This document shows, piece after piece, positions 21,605 to 31,689 of a stretch of DNA of 64,000 bases. Positions within the stretch are counted from its first letter, which is position 1, and each line of letters starts with the position of its first letter. Made by a program: the position numbers and the translations under genes. The notes under the pieces were generated by a model, which did not search any database, was not told where the DNA came from, and saw only the letters and a list, made by a program, of their open reading frames with translations. Source of the DNA: Phytopythium helicoides (lineage: Eukaryota; Oomycota; Peronosporomycetes; Pythiales; Pythiaceae); the NCBI GenBank assembly GCA_024867545.1, contig JANFNE010000075.1:124001-188000 (forward strand). Direction: 5' to 3'.

Positions 21605-22945
21605 ATGGCCGAGTACAGCGTCTTCCACCGCGAGCGCGCGGCGGTGGACGAGGAGATGGGGCTCGAGCCCTCCGAGTCGCAGCAGCTCATGGCCCCGGAG
21701 ACCTTGAGCGTCAACGGAGCCAAGGAGGAGGCCGCCGAGGTCGTGTACATCGTGGACCCCGAGGGCAAGGGCAAGTCGGCGGCTAAGGGCAAGGAGGCCG
21801 ACAAGCGCGCCAAGAGAAAGCAGGGCGGCACCATCGTGTTCCTCAATGGCCTGCGAGGGCTCGCGGCGCTCATGGTGGTCGAGCAGCACCTGCAGCTCAC
21901 GCCAGAGGTCCGCATGGGCTCCGTCTCGGTCGACGTCTTCTACGTGCTCTCGGCCTTCCTGCTCACCATGCTCTTCGAGCGCAAGGTCCGGCAGATGCTG
22001 GCCAGGAAGGCGTCGCTCAAGCAGTGGGCGCTCATGCTCGCAGACTACTTCTCCAAGCGCTTCTTCCGCGTCTACCCGCTCGTCGTTGTCGTAGCCATCC
22101 TGCTGCAGATCCTCCCCGCCAAGGAGCGAGGCCGCTACTACCTCATCCACGACCAGAAGGAGCGCGAGTCGTACGACTTTCTCAAGGTCATGGCCTTCGA
22201 GACCAAGTCGCGCTTCTTCGTGCTGTGGTCGCTACCCATCGAGATCGCCTACTACTTCATCATTCCGGTGTTCGTGGCCGCCATCCTCGCACTCCGCCGT
22301 TTCTGGTGGCTCATGGCGCTCCCGCTCTACGTTTGGATCATCAACGAGGGGATCCACGTGCGTCGCTGGCACCACCAGCCGCTCCGCCCGCATCTCCCGA
22401 CTTTCATTGCCGGATCCCTCGGGGCTATCGTCTACGCGAAGGCGAGCCAGTACATCGAGGCGAACGACTTTGAGTTCAAGCGCTGGCAGCGCATCGTTAT
22501 CCGCGTCATCGAATTCTGCACGTTGGTCCTGTTCCTGAGCCTCGTGTTCCGCGGCCTGCTCTTCCACGGCTTCATCGACAACCCGCGTTTGGGGGCCGAG
22601 GGATTCCCGTTCACGAGCGTTCCAGTGTCGGCGCTGATTGTGATCGAGATGCTGCTACCATCGGCGCTTTCGCGCTTCTTGGAATGGAATTTTTTGTGCT
22701 ATGCGGGCAAGGTAAGCTTCTCGCTCTACATTATGCACGCGTTCATCATCTACAATCCGACTCTCCAGCACATTCCCAGCAAGTACGACCGCTTCTTCGT
22801 CAACTTTGGCGGCACTTTGCTGCTTGCGACGGCGAGCTACTGGGCGATTGAGTACCCTTCGCAGCTCATGGCACAGCGCATCAGCAAGTATCTCGCTCGG
22901 ATCGGCCAGCCGCCGACGTTTGCCTCGGCGGTGCTCAAGCCGTGA
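21605..22945 (+). CDS. Acyltransferase-3 family integral membrane protein, copy 2
   Basis: Intronless, 446 aa, starting MAEYSVFHRERAAVDEE. About 75% identical by eye to copy 1 over the membrane domain: NGLRGLAALMVVEQH, SVDVFYVLSAFLLTMLFE, YFSKRFFRVYPLVVVV, LPIEIAYYFIIPVFVAA, FLEWNFLCYAGKVSFSLYIM. All hallmark Arg/His positions are kept, so it is likely active. The frame is open 51 codons upstream, but only MAEYSVF... matches the start region of copy 3 (VEHSVFRRERADVD). The 275 bp spacer from copy 1 leaves room for its own promoter; a TGCTCATTTGG element near 21523 is a possible initiator. Confidence 0.88.
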   Translation: MAEYSVFHRERAAVDEEMGLEPSESQQLMAPETLSVNGAKEEAAEVVYIVDPEGKGKSAAKGKEADKRAKRKQGGTIVFLNGLRGLAALMVVEQHLQLTPEVRMGSVSVDVFYVLSAFLLTMLFERKVRQMLARKASLKQWALMLADYFSKRFFRVYPLVVVVAILLQILPAKERGRYYLIHDQKERESYDFLKVMAFETKSRFFVLWSLPIEIAYYFIIPVFVAAILALRRFWWLMALPLYVWIINEGIHVRRWHHQPLRPHLPTFIAGSLGAIVYAKASQYIEANDFEFKRWQRIVIRVIEFCTLVLFLSLVFRGLLFHGFIDNPRLGAEGFPFTSVPVSALIVIEMLLPSALSRFLEWNFLCYAGKVSFSLYIMHAFIIYNPTLQHIPSKYDRFFVNFGGTLLLATASYWAIEYPSQLMAQRISKYLARIGQPPTFASAVLKP

Positions 22946-23201
22946 TGTCAGTACATTAGATACGCATCTCCGATGCATGCGATGCATACTTCATAGAGTC
23001 TGGAACGCTGTGCTTTCATCATCTCAGCTGTAACTTTCTAGTAGAGTTTGAGACTGTGCAATACATGCCATCCGTTTCGCTGATGTTTTGGTGCTCCAGT
23101 GGTTACGTCTCTGGTGTCTATCGATAGATGGCAGGTACCAGAGGTGGCACCTCAGGAAAGCCTTCAGTCTCGATCTCGCTGTCACCAAGCCATCCGTTGA
23201 A

Positions 23202-24551
23202 ATGCGCGAGCAAGTCGAGCACAGCGTGTTCCGCCGGGAGCGAGCGGATGTCGATATCGAGACAGGGCTGGAGCTCGCTGAGTCGCAAAAGCTGATTATG
23301 GACGAAGACTCCAGCGTTGATTGTGGGTCGACCAAGCATGGTGAAGTCGAGGTGAAGTATATCATCGACCCTGAGGGCAAGGGCAAACAGAAAAATCTAT
23401 CCCAGACGAAGCAGCCGGGTTCAAAGCAAACGGAGCGAGGTACCATCGTGTTCCTCAACGGTCTCCGTGGACTTGCAGCACTCATGGTAGTCGAGCAGCA
23501 TCTACAGCTTACGCCCGAAGTCAAAATGGGTTCCTGCTCGGTTGACGTGTTCTTCGTGCTATCCGCGTTCTTACTCACAATGTTGTTTGAGCGCAAAGCT
23601 CGGCAGATGTTGGAAAAGAAGGCGAGTTTGGCGCAGTGGGGTGCAATGCTCGCCGATTACTTTTCAAAGCGCTTCTTTCGGGTCTACCCGCTCGTCGTTG
23701 CTGTGGCGCTTGCGCTCGAGCACATGACCAACAAAAATCGTGGGCGATATTATCAGATCAACGGCAAGCAGCAAGACACGTACAGCTACCTGAATGTTAT
23801 CACTTTTGAGAAGAAATCTCGCTTCTTCGTGCTGTGGTCACTACCGGTCGAAATTGCATACTACTTTGTCATCCCGGTGTTTGTCGCGGCAATGCTTTCA
23901 CTTCGTCATCACTGGTGGATGCTGGCACTTCCTCTTTACGTATGGATCGTTCACGAAGGGATTGAGACGAGGCGATCGCACCACATGGGACTCCGACCGC
24001 ACTTGTCGACGTTTATTGCGGGCTCCCTCGCTGCCATCATTTACTCCAAGATCAACCAGTGGATTGAAGTGACCAAGTTTGAGTTCTGCAAGTGGCAGCG
24101 CATGGCTATTCGTGTTGTCGAGGTGTACATCCTATCCTTGTTCTTGAGCCTCGTGTTCCGTGGGCTTCTCTTCCATGGTTTCATCAAGAACCCGTACGTG
24201 ACAAATACTGATGGGTTCCCGTTCACGAGCTTACCCGTGTCAGCGCTAATCGTGATCGAGATGCTACTGCCGTCGTCACTCTCACGGTTCTTAGAATGGA
24301 ACTTTTTGTGCTATGCAGGCAAGATTAGCTTCTCCATCTATATGCTGCACGCATTCATCATCTACAACCCGGACGTCAAGCAGATGCCCAACAAATACGA
24401 CCGCTTCTTTGTCAACTTTGGAGGCACCATGCTTCTCGCTACCGCCAGTTACTGGACCATCGAATATCCATCGCAGCTCATAGCCCAACACATTAGCAAG
24501 CGGCTGAGCCGTGTAGGAGCCCAATCTACCCCGATGCCGCAGAAGGCTTGA
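23202..24551 (+). CDS. Acyltransferase-3 family integral membrane protein, copy 3
   Basis: Intronless, 449 aa, starting MREQVEHSVFRRERADVD. Keeps every family motif (NGLRGLAALMVVEQH, SVDVFFVLSAFLLTMLFE, YFSKRFFRVYPLVVAV, LPVEIAYYFVIPVFVAA, FLEWNFLCYAGKISFSIYML). The protein is close to copies 1 and 2, but its codon choice is clearly less GC-biased: many third positions are A or T where copies 1 and 2 have G or C. It lies next to the palindrome, whose genes share the lower GC. That points to longer residence in a different base-composition setting, or to relaxed selection on codon use, rather than foreign origin. Confidence 0.88.
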   Translation: MREQVEHSVFRRERADVDIETGLELAESQKLIMDEDSSVDCGSTKHGEVEVKYIIDPEGKGKQKNLSQTKQPGSKQTERGTIVFLNGLRGLAALMVVEQHLQLTPEVKMGSCSVDVFFVLSAFLLTMLFERKARQMLEKKASLAQWGAMLADYFSKRFFRVYPLVVAVALALEHMTNKNRGRYYQINGKQQDTYSYLNVITFEKKSRFFVLWSLPVEIAYYFVIPVFVAAMLSLRHHWWMLALPLYVWIVHEGIETRRSHHMGLRPHLSTFIAGSLAAIIYSKINQWIEVTKFEFCKWQRMAIRVVEVYILSLFLSLVFRGLLFHGFIKNPYVTNTDGFPFTSLPVSALIVIEMLLPSSLSRFLEWNFLCYAGKISFSIYMLHAFIIYNPDVKQMPNKYDRFFVNFGGTMLLATASYWTIEYPSQLIAQHISKRLSRVGAQSTPMPQKA

Positions 24552-24889
24552 AATGTGCGCATGAGACTTCATGAAACTGCTTGAACGACTTAGCAATAGC
24601 AAAAAAATACAAACATGCCATTTCAAACTCATTTTTGCTTGCGTTTGCTCTATCAACCAAAGTTGTCAAAAGAGAGCTCACAGGAATAGGCAGCAAACAG
24701 CTTGAAGTAAAGTTCTGAGATGGACCAACTTGATTAGGCTCCAATATCGCTGTGTAATGATGCTGGCAAACGGAAGTATTAGAGTGCTTGGAACGGCTGC
24801 CACAAGCAAAATAGCATTCGTATCAACAAAAAGCTGGCGAGCAGGTTCGGATAAAATAAGCGGTACGAATTGAGTCAGATTGGTGCAAC
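24552..24889. other. Spacer between acyltransferase copy 3 and the palindrome
   Basis: About 340 bp, AT-richer than upstream. On the minus strand a hydrophobic frame is open from 24893 to 24678 (contains LTQFVPLILSEPARQLFVD and VPSTLILPFASIITQ); it may be a remnant of a membrane protein but has no partner exon. Confidence 0.35.
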
Positions 24890-25031
24890 ACAAGTCTTGA
24901 GCAGCGACGTCAACTGCAGTGCCATGGGATCGACGCAGAAAATGTGCTCTAGCTCGATCAATCCATTCTTTTGACAGCTCTTACACCACAGCGTTTGTGG
25001 TTGATCGAGTCATATTAGTTTCGTCCACGTG

Positions 25032-25724
25032 CTACAGTCTCGGGTCGCTCGCGAGGTGATGACCGCAATGCGAGAGCTCGCTCAACGACACAAATGAGGA
25101 CTCCAACTCATCCATTCGCTCACCCATAAACTCAACATGGTTCACGATTCGAGAGCACAACCGGCACAACTGCATGCGGCCTTGGTACCCCCACTCGCTG
25201 AGACCTTCGAGGTAGTCGGCACAGCTCGAAGACACGAGCCTTCCTGACCAGGTGGCAGTGTTGACGGGCCACAACTCGAAAGGGAACATGAGCTTTGCGT
25301 CGGCGACGGTCCCGAGCGTACAGACCTCGTAACCTTTGAGAGCGCAGCGAGGATCGAGGGGGCGGTAGTCTGGGTCTGCATCATTGATGGGGTGAGACAC
25401 GAGCACTGGAGGTGGTTGAAAATGAGTGGGGCCTCGAATACTGACGAGGGATGCGACCAGCATCACTCCGAATGCCACCATCACAAGTAGCTTCGTGACA
25501 GTAGCGAGTCTTGGACAGCATTTGGCATACCTCTGCAAGGTCGAGAAACCCTTCCGCTGTACATGATTGTCAAGTCGGTGAGGCAATGCCTCCCACAACT
25601 CACTGGCGCCAATCGCCGGACCAGAGATTATCCAGCCGAGGTTCCAACTGAGGTTGCTTCGAAACAGCTCGAGGTGTTTTCTCACGAATGGAACGTAGAC
25701 TCGGTGCTTGGTCAAGGTTAGCAT
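25032..25724 (-). CDS. Single-pass membrane protein C, left copy
   Basis: 230 aa, no intron needed. A 75-residue, basic N-terminal segment is followed by one membrane helix (about 77-95, VTKLLVMVAFGVMLVASLV) and a C-terminal domain with several cysteines (CALKGYEVC, CADYLEGLSEW, QLCRLCSRIV), so type II topology with a disulfide-bonded lumenal domain is likely. It is unrecognised. A 7 bp insertion (TATAGGA, near 25760), also present in the right copy but absent from the third copy, separates an upstream ATG (MRSIK) from this frame, so MLTLTKHRVY is taken as the start. Lies 574 bp downstream of gene B on the same strand. Confidence 0.7.
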   Translation of the reverse strand: MLTLTKHRVYVPFVRKHLELFRSNLSWNLGWIISGPAIGASELWEALPHRLDNHVQRKGFSTLQRYAKCCPRLATVTKLLVMVAFGVMLVASLVSIRGPTHFQPPPVLVSHPINDADPDYRPLDPRCALKGYEVCTLGTVADAKLMFPFELWPVNTATWSGRLVSSSCADYLEGLSEWGYQGRMQLCRLCSRIVNHVEFMGERMDELESSFVSLSELSHCGHHLASDPRL

Positions 25725-26298
25725 CTTTGGCGTTGATGTCGAGGTCGCAAATGAGAGGGTATAGGAACTTGATCGATCTCATCCCTCAAGGCGAGATCCA
25801 TTTATAGTGACGCCTCTCTTTTAGGGAAGGATGTTGGATCGGTTTCTCTGACTTGAAGGCGACTGGTCTAAAGGGGGTCTTGCGGCGACTAGATGTGGTT
25901 TCGCCAGTATGCGTCTGCGGTTGTGAGAGCTGAAGGCGGTTTCTCACGATCGCGTTCGGAAGAAACGCCGGCAGTTGTGAATAGATAGATTCAATATTCA
26001 AAGTAAGCAACGCAATGCTGACCGGAAGCGCGTAGCTCCAAGTGTATTTACTTGGAATGCTTCCTTCTGCACACGGTTGAGTTCACGAATTCAACTATTG
26101 CTCATGGATGTAAATCTTGGTGTCGTTGTTGATAAAGAGTACCACCAAAAGTTGTGTTGAGCTGGGACTACAACGACGCAGACCAATGATCTACCTGTCA
26201 TAGACAGCTAGCATGCGCGAAGTGAAGTGGACTGGAATCGTGTCGGTGTATCGGTATATTTGAACAGTGTTTCATATGCAACCTCGTAACTCAACTAC

Positions 26299-27916
26299 CT
26301 AGTTGCGAAGTCTCATCCTGCGTGCAAACGCACGAAGCCTCTTCATCTGAGCTGCGAACACCTTCGTATCAGCATGATACGCAGCTTGTGCGCGCTTCGC
26401 GACAGCTTCGCGCTCGGAAGGTGTCATTTGGAGCACACGATTCACAGCATCGACTAGATCGGACTCAGAGTACTCAGCAACGAGACCGTCGACTCCCTGC
26501 AGAGCGTGCTCACCCTTGAACCCACCACCAAGTAGCATGTCTGGATGTTGCTTGCGTGTAGTGTTGACTAGCACACCAGTCGTGGGGTCTGCGATAAGCT
26601 CGTTCATCGGATGAGCATCGGTAGATATGATGACCCCTCCGGCCGCGCGTGCTTGGTTGATGTAATGACCATATCCTTCGATGGAGCTTGGACACAAGAA
26701 AAACGCTGACTCTGCTAGGATCTTGCCAAAGTCCAGTGCTCCAATCGATTCGACGTGTACCTGGAGATTATGAGTAGTGTTGAGCTCCACACCAAACTGG
26801 TCGCGAATAATGAAGTCGAAAAGTCCCTGACTCATGTACACGTCCAAGGGAGGAAAGTCGGGTTGGGAGAGCCATGTTTTGATGATCTTGACTGTTCCTT
26901 TATGACAACTGCATCACCGCCCATGTTAGTAAGCTCTCCTTCAGAGCTCATAAGGACTGCAGCTTACCTGGACCCAGCTGTGTGGGTGAATCGCACATTT
27001 TCAAAGTCTTTCGCATGAATCGACCCTCTTCCGACCAGCTCAAGAGCGAGGTTTGCGACATCCGTCGTTGTGTGACGCGTGTAAAACACTTTGGCTCCGC
27101 GTGGATTCCCTTCCTGAACAAACCACTTCGTCACGCGATCGTAACAGCCCTGGGTCTTGCACAACACTGCATCCATTTGCCAGTAGTCATCTGCCTTCAA
27201 CTGACCCATCTCAATGTTTGGCATCACGTAGATCGGTTTGCTGCTTGGCCAGTTGGCTGCCTCAGTATGTCCGTCCCAGTAGTGATTCATGAAAAGCATG
27301 GGTGTGTGTGGACAAAGATCGTGATAGCTAACGGTTTTGTTGAGCTTTGCATCGAAGAAGCGATCGTCAAGGGCCCAACGAGGAAGCAGGCGCGAGCGAA
27401 GATCTGGACACGCACAAGTGAGACCACCGAAAGGAATATAAACCAACGAAACAACTCACACTTGGTGTACGCGCCTCCATCTTCGCAATACCCTGATCCG
27501 CGGATGCCGGTTGGAAGGTAGATGTCGATATCTGGACATCGACGAAGCTCCTCAATGGCTCGAGGGTCGCGACGATAGATGAGCTCTTCTTCGTTCGCCT
27601 CGCCATAGACACCATATCGCCACGGAATAATCACATCATTGCGAGACGTGCAGGTTTTGTGAAGAAGACTCAAGTGCGCGAGGTCTGTTGACGAGACAAA
27701 CGCTTCTTGAGCTTGGTGATGCCATACCATGGTGAATGTGGGTGGCAGATTATCGGACCACGACGTCAGGATGACATTCTCGAGAGCGATTACCACAAGA
27801 CCAAAGCCGAGAAACACCCTCCACGTCCATTTGCTGGGTTTAGACTTGTATTTCTTTGGCGATCCGTGCCACGGAGCAACCTCGGCAATTTGCCTCGTTG
27901 ATCGGAGGCCTTCCAT
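26299..27916 (-). CDS. Type II membrane glycosyltransferase-like protein B, left copy
   Basis: Exons 27916-27460, 27403-26968 and 26908-26299 (introns 56 and 59 bp) give 500 aa. A basic 30-residue tail and one membrane anchor (about 32-51, WRVFLGFGLVVIALENVILT) suggest a Golgi type II enzyme. The C-terminal half resembles the nucleotide-sugar-binding half of GT-B group 1 glycosyltransferases: FFLCPSSIEGYGHYINQARA, then GGVIISTDAHPMNELI (about residues 367-402), then DGLVAEYSESDLVDAVNRVL. The classical second Glu of the E-x7-E motif is not evident. Donor and acceptor are unknown. Differs from the other two copies over intron 2 and the start of exon 3. Confidence 0.72.
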
Positions 27917-27949
27917 CGGTGGACGGAGGCTCTCGCTGCTGAGTGAAGG

Positions 27950-27972
27950 AGGGCGAGCTTGAAAATGAGCTC
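27950..27972 (-). promoter_or_regulatory. Initiator-like element of gene B, left copy
   Basis: On the minus strand GAGCTCATTTTCAAGCTCG fits the oomycete initiator core (TCATTTT, consensus TCAYTYY) about 45 bp upstream of the B start. The corresponding element is GAGCTCATTTCCGAG in the right arm (near 34028) and GCGCTCATTGTCAAG in the third copy (near 44070), so the element was duplicated with the gene. Confidence 0.45.
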
Positions 27973-27975
27973 AGA

Positions 27976-29991
27976 ATTCAGAGATCTCCCACATTAACCC
28001 AACGGACGACCACTTGCTACGACTAGTCGCAAGTCGATAAACCAGTCGCACAGAATCTTCCTATTTGAATCACGAGTAACGGGTCGGAGGAGAGCACAGA
28101 ATCCGTTGACGACACCAACGACGAGAAGGTGCTGCTGCAACGCCCGCTCGTCGTTAGTTTCTGCAAATAATATAATTTTGTGGTGGCAGTTGCAACCTAC
28201 GGCAGTAGCAACAAATGAATCCAATTGAGTGATTTGTACGAAGCATAGGAAGAATGAATCGGACTGATCTTTGTCGAAAGGATAGACGCATACATTTCGT
28301 AGACTCATCGCTACACAAGTAAGCGTTGGAGACTATTCGGTCCCAACATCGTGATTACAAAGAAATAGTAATGATGTGTCAGATTTTGGGCTGGAGCGAG
28401 ATTCTTGAATACTTTAGGATAGTTGATCTCCTGTTCTCAAGAGAGCGTCGTGGGTCTTGCGCAAGTCACCTCGCGAGGTTTGGCTGAGGGAGTGATGTTA
28501 GAATGGATGATGCGGCCTTTGTGCTACAAGAAGTGTTATATCCGTACTTGTCGTGGGGACCACAACTCTTTATTCTCGTCGGACATAGTAGAAATACATG
28601 GAGGATCTTATTGGTACCACCGTGGATTGACAGCTTGGATTGTACTTCCGGTCCATATTTGTCTTTTTCAACATCACCGATCTATGGCGCGTGATGACGA
28701 AGATCACCATCGGTATCAATTTTGATCTGTCACCACGTGTTGGCAGTATAGCTTGGTGCGCGGGCTTCGTAAAATATGCGAACTTTGTATTCCTCTCTGC
28801 TGTAGTCTTCAAAGTAGCTGCGGTTGCGGAGTGTCGTTTTGATGGCAAGATGCGAGATAGCAGCTTGAATCAATGAGATTGTACTCTTGTGAAAAAGTTG
28901 GTTGAGTACTGATGACTGCTTTTACATCGAAGCAAAGAAAAAAAAAAAAGCACTGACCTCCAATCACATAATAGCTAGTTTAATTCTCGACGCTTTGCAT
29001 AGTCATTTGCGAGGTCTGGGGTACTTGACCTTCTGAAGATTTGGCAAATATTTGCAGCTTGAGCTGTCAAATCATACTGGCAAAGTGTGAGTTTCAGCCG
29101 AAAGTGCCGTGAAAAATATATCTAGCAAGGTGATTCATGTTCTAACTATTAGTCGCGCACTCGCTGTAACATCCGGGCGGTTACGATCATGGAACTACTA
29201 TTTGAGAAAAAAGTGGGACACTGAAACCTCCCAATGAAGGGTGGCGGTGAAGTCCGTCAGCGAAAGCAGAAACTCCTCTTTCTTCGTGAGGTCGTTGCGT
29301 TGCCTTCCCAATTCAATCCAGTAGTGAGGATCATTGGGAATCATGACCAGCTAATACCTTACTGCTTGCTCCAATGTTGGTGCAGTATATTTGCTGAGGG
29401 AGTTCTTCCATTGATTTCGCTAGTGAGGAGCCTGCCGAGTCGAGGCGACTATCAATAGAAGTAGTGTTTATATGCTTTTGTTTGGATGCTGGCTTGGATC
29501 TCACAGTCCTGGAACTCCCTGGTTTAGCACTCTTGTGTGTATCATAGCCTCTGCGTGTTAGTGACTGACAGGCGAATATACTGAACTAGACCATTGACAA
29601 ATAGCATAGCGAAGATGTCTACCTCAAGGGCAGTAATCTCTATACAATCGGTAATTAACTGCATCTGCTGCCAAGCCAATCGAAGTACTTCAATTACACC
29701 GTCTTGAAAGGGGGTCTTGGTGACGTTGAACCACATCACCCTCATCGGACTGATGTCGTACCACCAGATCTGCTTCGACGTAAAGGGATCCGCCGTCACA
29801 AGAACAAGTAGATCAATACAGGTAGATATATTGTCGCTTATACAGTCTCTTCCAGTCCTAGTCGGCTCGTTTGTCTTGTTTTCTTTTTCTTTATGCAATA
29901 CCGACAGACTTCCACGACGACTCTTATGGCGGCCGTGAAAGACTGAGTAGCTTGTTGCTGGCCAGTTCAGAAGCTCGGTGCCGTCGAGTCA
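27976..29991. other. Decayed A-B spacer, left arm
   Basis: About 2 kb of AT-richer sequence. It contains a broken plus-strand reading frame (28503-28876, listed separately) and a minus-strand frame 29898-29542 (contains MWFNVTKTPFQDGVIEVLR) that is interrupted in the other arm. No reverse transcriptase, transposase or integrase motif was seen. Confidence 0.5.
28503..28876 (+). pseudogene. Broken unknown gene D, left copy
   Basis: Two overlapping frames carry one protein-like sequence: 28503-28694 (MDDAAFVLQEVLYPYLSWGP, ending SPIYGA) and 28640-28876 (FFNITDLWRVMTKITIGINF, then AWCAGFVKYANFVFLSAV, ending KMRDSSLNQ). They need a frame change near 28670. The sequence is hydrophobic and may come from a membrane protein. 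It is oriented toward the palindrome centre, opposite to A, B and C. Unrecognised. Confidence 0.4.
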
Positions 29992-30474
29992 TTAAAGCAT
30001 TCCCATGCCAATCAGAGCGCTGAGTAACATGCCGACACACACAACACCAGCAGTAGTGCCTCCGACGGAGACACCAACATTTGTCGATGAGGTCGGAGTC
30101 GTGGTCGGGGTCGTGGTCACACTCGGAGCAGCAGTTGTGGTGATCGGGGTAGTGCTTCCGGTACTTGAAGCGTTCGTAGTTTCTGTACTCGGAGAATTGG
30201 CTGTGGAGCCTGAGCCCGAGGAACCCGAAGCCGAGACAGAGTCCGAGGACCCATCGCCCAAGTCCGAGGACCCATCGCTCAAGTCCGAGGACCCAGAGTT
30301 CAAATCCGAGGACCCGTCGCTCAAGTCCGAGGGTCCAGAGTCCGAGGAAGCTGAATACGACGAGGTCAAGGACGAGGAGTCGGAATCGCTAGGTGTTTGA
30401 GCCACAACACCTTGCTGAAGGTGCAATGTGGCCAACTGGAGAGCGAAAATTGCGCAGATCAATGCCTTCTTCAT
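29992..30474 (-). CDS. Secreted Ser/Thr-rich (mucin-like) protein A, left copy
   Basis: 160 aa. Signal peptide at 1-26 (MKKALICAIFALQLATLHLQ, cleavage near VVAQ), then a Ser/Asp/Gly-rich repeat region (units SSDLSDG and SSDLNSG, about 45-80), a Thr/Ser/Pro-rich stretch (about 95-130) and a hydrophobic C-terminus (GVVCVGMLLSALIGMGML) after small residues. This is the layout of a GPI-anchored, heavily O-glycosylated surface protein. The frame is open upstream, but only this ATG gives a signal peptide. Same length as the right copy with scattered replacements. An initiator-like CTCATTCACTTCCCAACTTT lies about 60 bp upstream (30529-30549, minus strand). Confidence 0.8.
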   Translation of the reverse strand: MKKALICAIFALQLATLHLQQGVVAQTPSDSDSSSLTSSYSASSDSGPSDLSDGSSDLNSGSSDLSDGSSDLGDGSSDSVSASGSSGSGSTANSPSTETTNASSTGSTTPITTTAAPSVTTTPTTTPTSSTNVGVSVGGTTAGVVCVGMLLSALIGMGML

Positions 30475-30780
30475 CCTGGTGTTGAGTGGAGAGGTGTCAC
30501 GAGGTAGGTGTTGTCTGGGCGAGTGGTAGAAAGTTGGGAAGTGAATGAGAGCGATCGTGCTGCCCAGCCGGAGATCGACCAGACAAGAGACCGAGGGTGA
30601 AGCTGTTGTCGCAGGAGGTTCCAACCCAGGCCGTTGGATCGACTGCATTTAGGAGTATCCGGTGCATGGGAAGTGGCTTGATTAGCTTTAGCAAGCCATA
30701 TTCATCGTTGCCTCGCGTCCGTTGCATCGTTTCGTCCACGAGGGCAGTCGTTGAATTAGATATCGTCCCAATTTGAAGCT

Positions 30781-30900
30781 GGAGCTGTTGCTTTGCCAAG
30801 AATACAAGTCGAAGTGACGGTTACAACCAGACTAATTTCGATAGCTGCGCATCTCAAACACTAGTCAAACCACAAATATAAACACAGGAAACTAGTCGCC
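30781..30900. other. Spacer at the centre of the palindrome
   Basis: 120 bp separate the two AGCTTCAAATTGGGACGATA arm ends. The right half holds ACTAGTC twice (near 30861 and 30892) and an AT-rich stretch (ACAAATATAAACAC). The two A genes diverge from here, with the start codons about 730 bp apart, so both promoters lie in the inner arms and this spacer. Confidence 0.85.
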
Positions 30901-31131
30901 AGCTTCAAATTGGGACGATATCTAATTCAACGACTGCCCTCGTGGACGAAACGATGCAACGGACGCGAGGCAACGATGAATATGGCTTGCTAAAGCTAAT
31001 CAAGCCACTTCCCATGCACCGGATACTCCTAAATGCAGTCGATCCAATGGCCTGGGTTGGAACCTCCTGCGACAACAGCTTCACCCTCGGTCTCTTGTCT
31101 GGTCGATCTCCGGCTGGGCAGCACGATCGCT

Positions 31132-31152
31132 CTCATTCACTTCCCAACTTTC
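31132..31152 (+). promoter_or_regulatory. Initiator-like element of gene A, right copy
   Basis: CTCATTCACTTCCCAACTTT matches the oomycete Inr core (TCATTC) followed by an FPR-like CAACTTT, about 55 bp upstream of the A start; the same element is mirrored in the left arm. Confidence 0.45.
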
Positions 31153-31206
31153 TACCACTCGCCCAGACAACACCTGTCTCGCGACACCTCTCCACTCAAC
31201 ACCAGC

Positions 31207-31689
31207 ATGAAGAAGGCATTGATCTGCGCGACTTTCGTTCTCCAGGTGGCCACATTGCACCTTCAGCAAGGTGTTGTGGCTGAAACATCTAGCGATTCCG
31301 ACTCCTCGTCCTTGACCTCGTCGCATTCAGCTTCCTCGGACTCTGGACCCTCGGACTCGAGCGCTGGGTCTTCGGATTTGAACTCTGGGTCCTCGGACTT
31401 GAACTCTGGGTCCTCGGACTTGAACTCTGGGTCCTCGGACTCTGTCTCGGCTTCGGGCTCCTCGGGCTCAGGCACCACAGCCAATTCTCCGAGTACAGAA
31501 ACTACGAACGCTTCAAGTACCGGAAGCACTGCCCCGAACACCACAACTGATGCTCCGAGTGTGACCACGACCCCGACCACGACCCCGACCTCATCGACGA
31601 ACGTCGGTGTCTCCGTCGGAGGCGCCACTGCTGGTGTTGTGTGTGTCGGCATGTTACTCAGCGCCTTGATTGGCATGGGAATGCTTTAA
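31207..31689 (+). CDS. Secreted Ser/Thr-rich (mucin-like) protein A, right copy
   Basis: 160 aa, same architecture as the left copy: signal peptide (MKKALICATFVLQVATLHLQ), Ser-rich repeats, Thr-rich stretch (TTPTTTPTSSTN) and hydrophobic C-terminus. Here the 21 bp unit encoding SSDLNSG occurs three times in perfect tandem (about 31372-31435), whereas the left copy has a mixture of SSDLSDG, SSDLNSG and SSDLGDG. Length is equal, so unit number is conserved while unit sequence has been homogenised in this arm. Predicted extracellular or wall-bound; likely heavily O-glycosylated. Confidence 0.8.
   Translation: MKKALICATFVLQVATLHLQQGVVAETSSDSDSSSLTSSHSASSDSGPSDSSAGSSDLNSGSSDLNSGSSDLNSGSSDSVSASGSSGSGTTANSPSTETTNASSTGSTAPNTTTDAPSVTTTPTTTPTSSTNVGVSVGGATAGVVCVGMLLSALIGMGML

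Larger units (their letters stand above)
24890..30780. repeat. Left arm of a 12 kb palindrome
   Basis: Reverse complement of 30901-37143. Matching points: 30780 pairs with 30901, 30001 with 31680, 26299 with 35730, 25724 with 36309, 25032 with 37001 and about 24890 with about 37143. Similarity is very high in genes A, B and C and lower in the A-B spacer. The arm carries A (29992-30474), decayed sequence, B (26299-27916) and C (25032-25724), all on the minus strand, so transcribed away from the palindrome centre. Confidence 0.93.

Noticed and set aside
19980..24551. Recent bacterial origin of the acyltransferase triplet
   Set aside because: The family is common in bacteria, but the base composition of copies 1 and 2 matches their eukaryotic neighbours, spacing is not operonic, and three diverged tandem copies argue for long residence.
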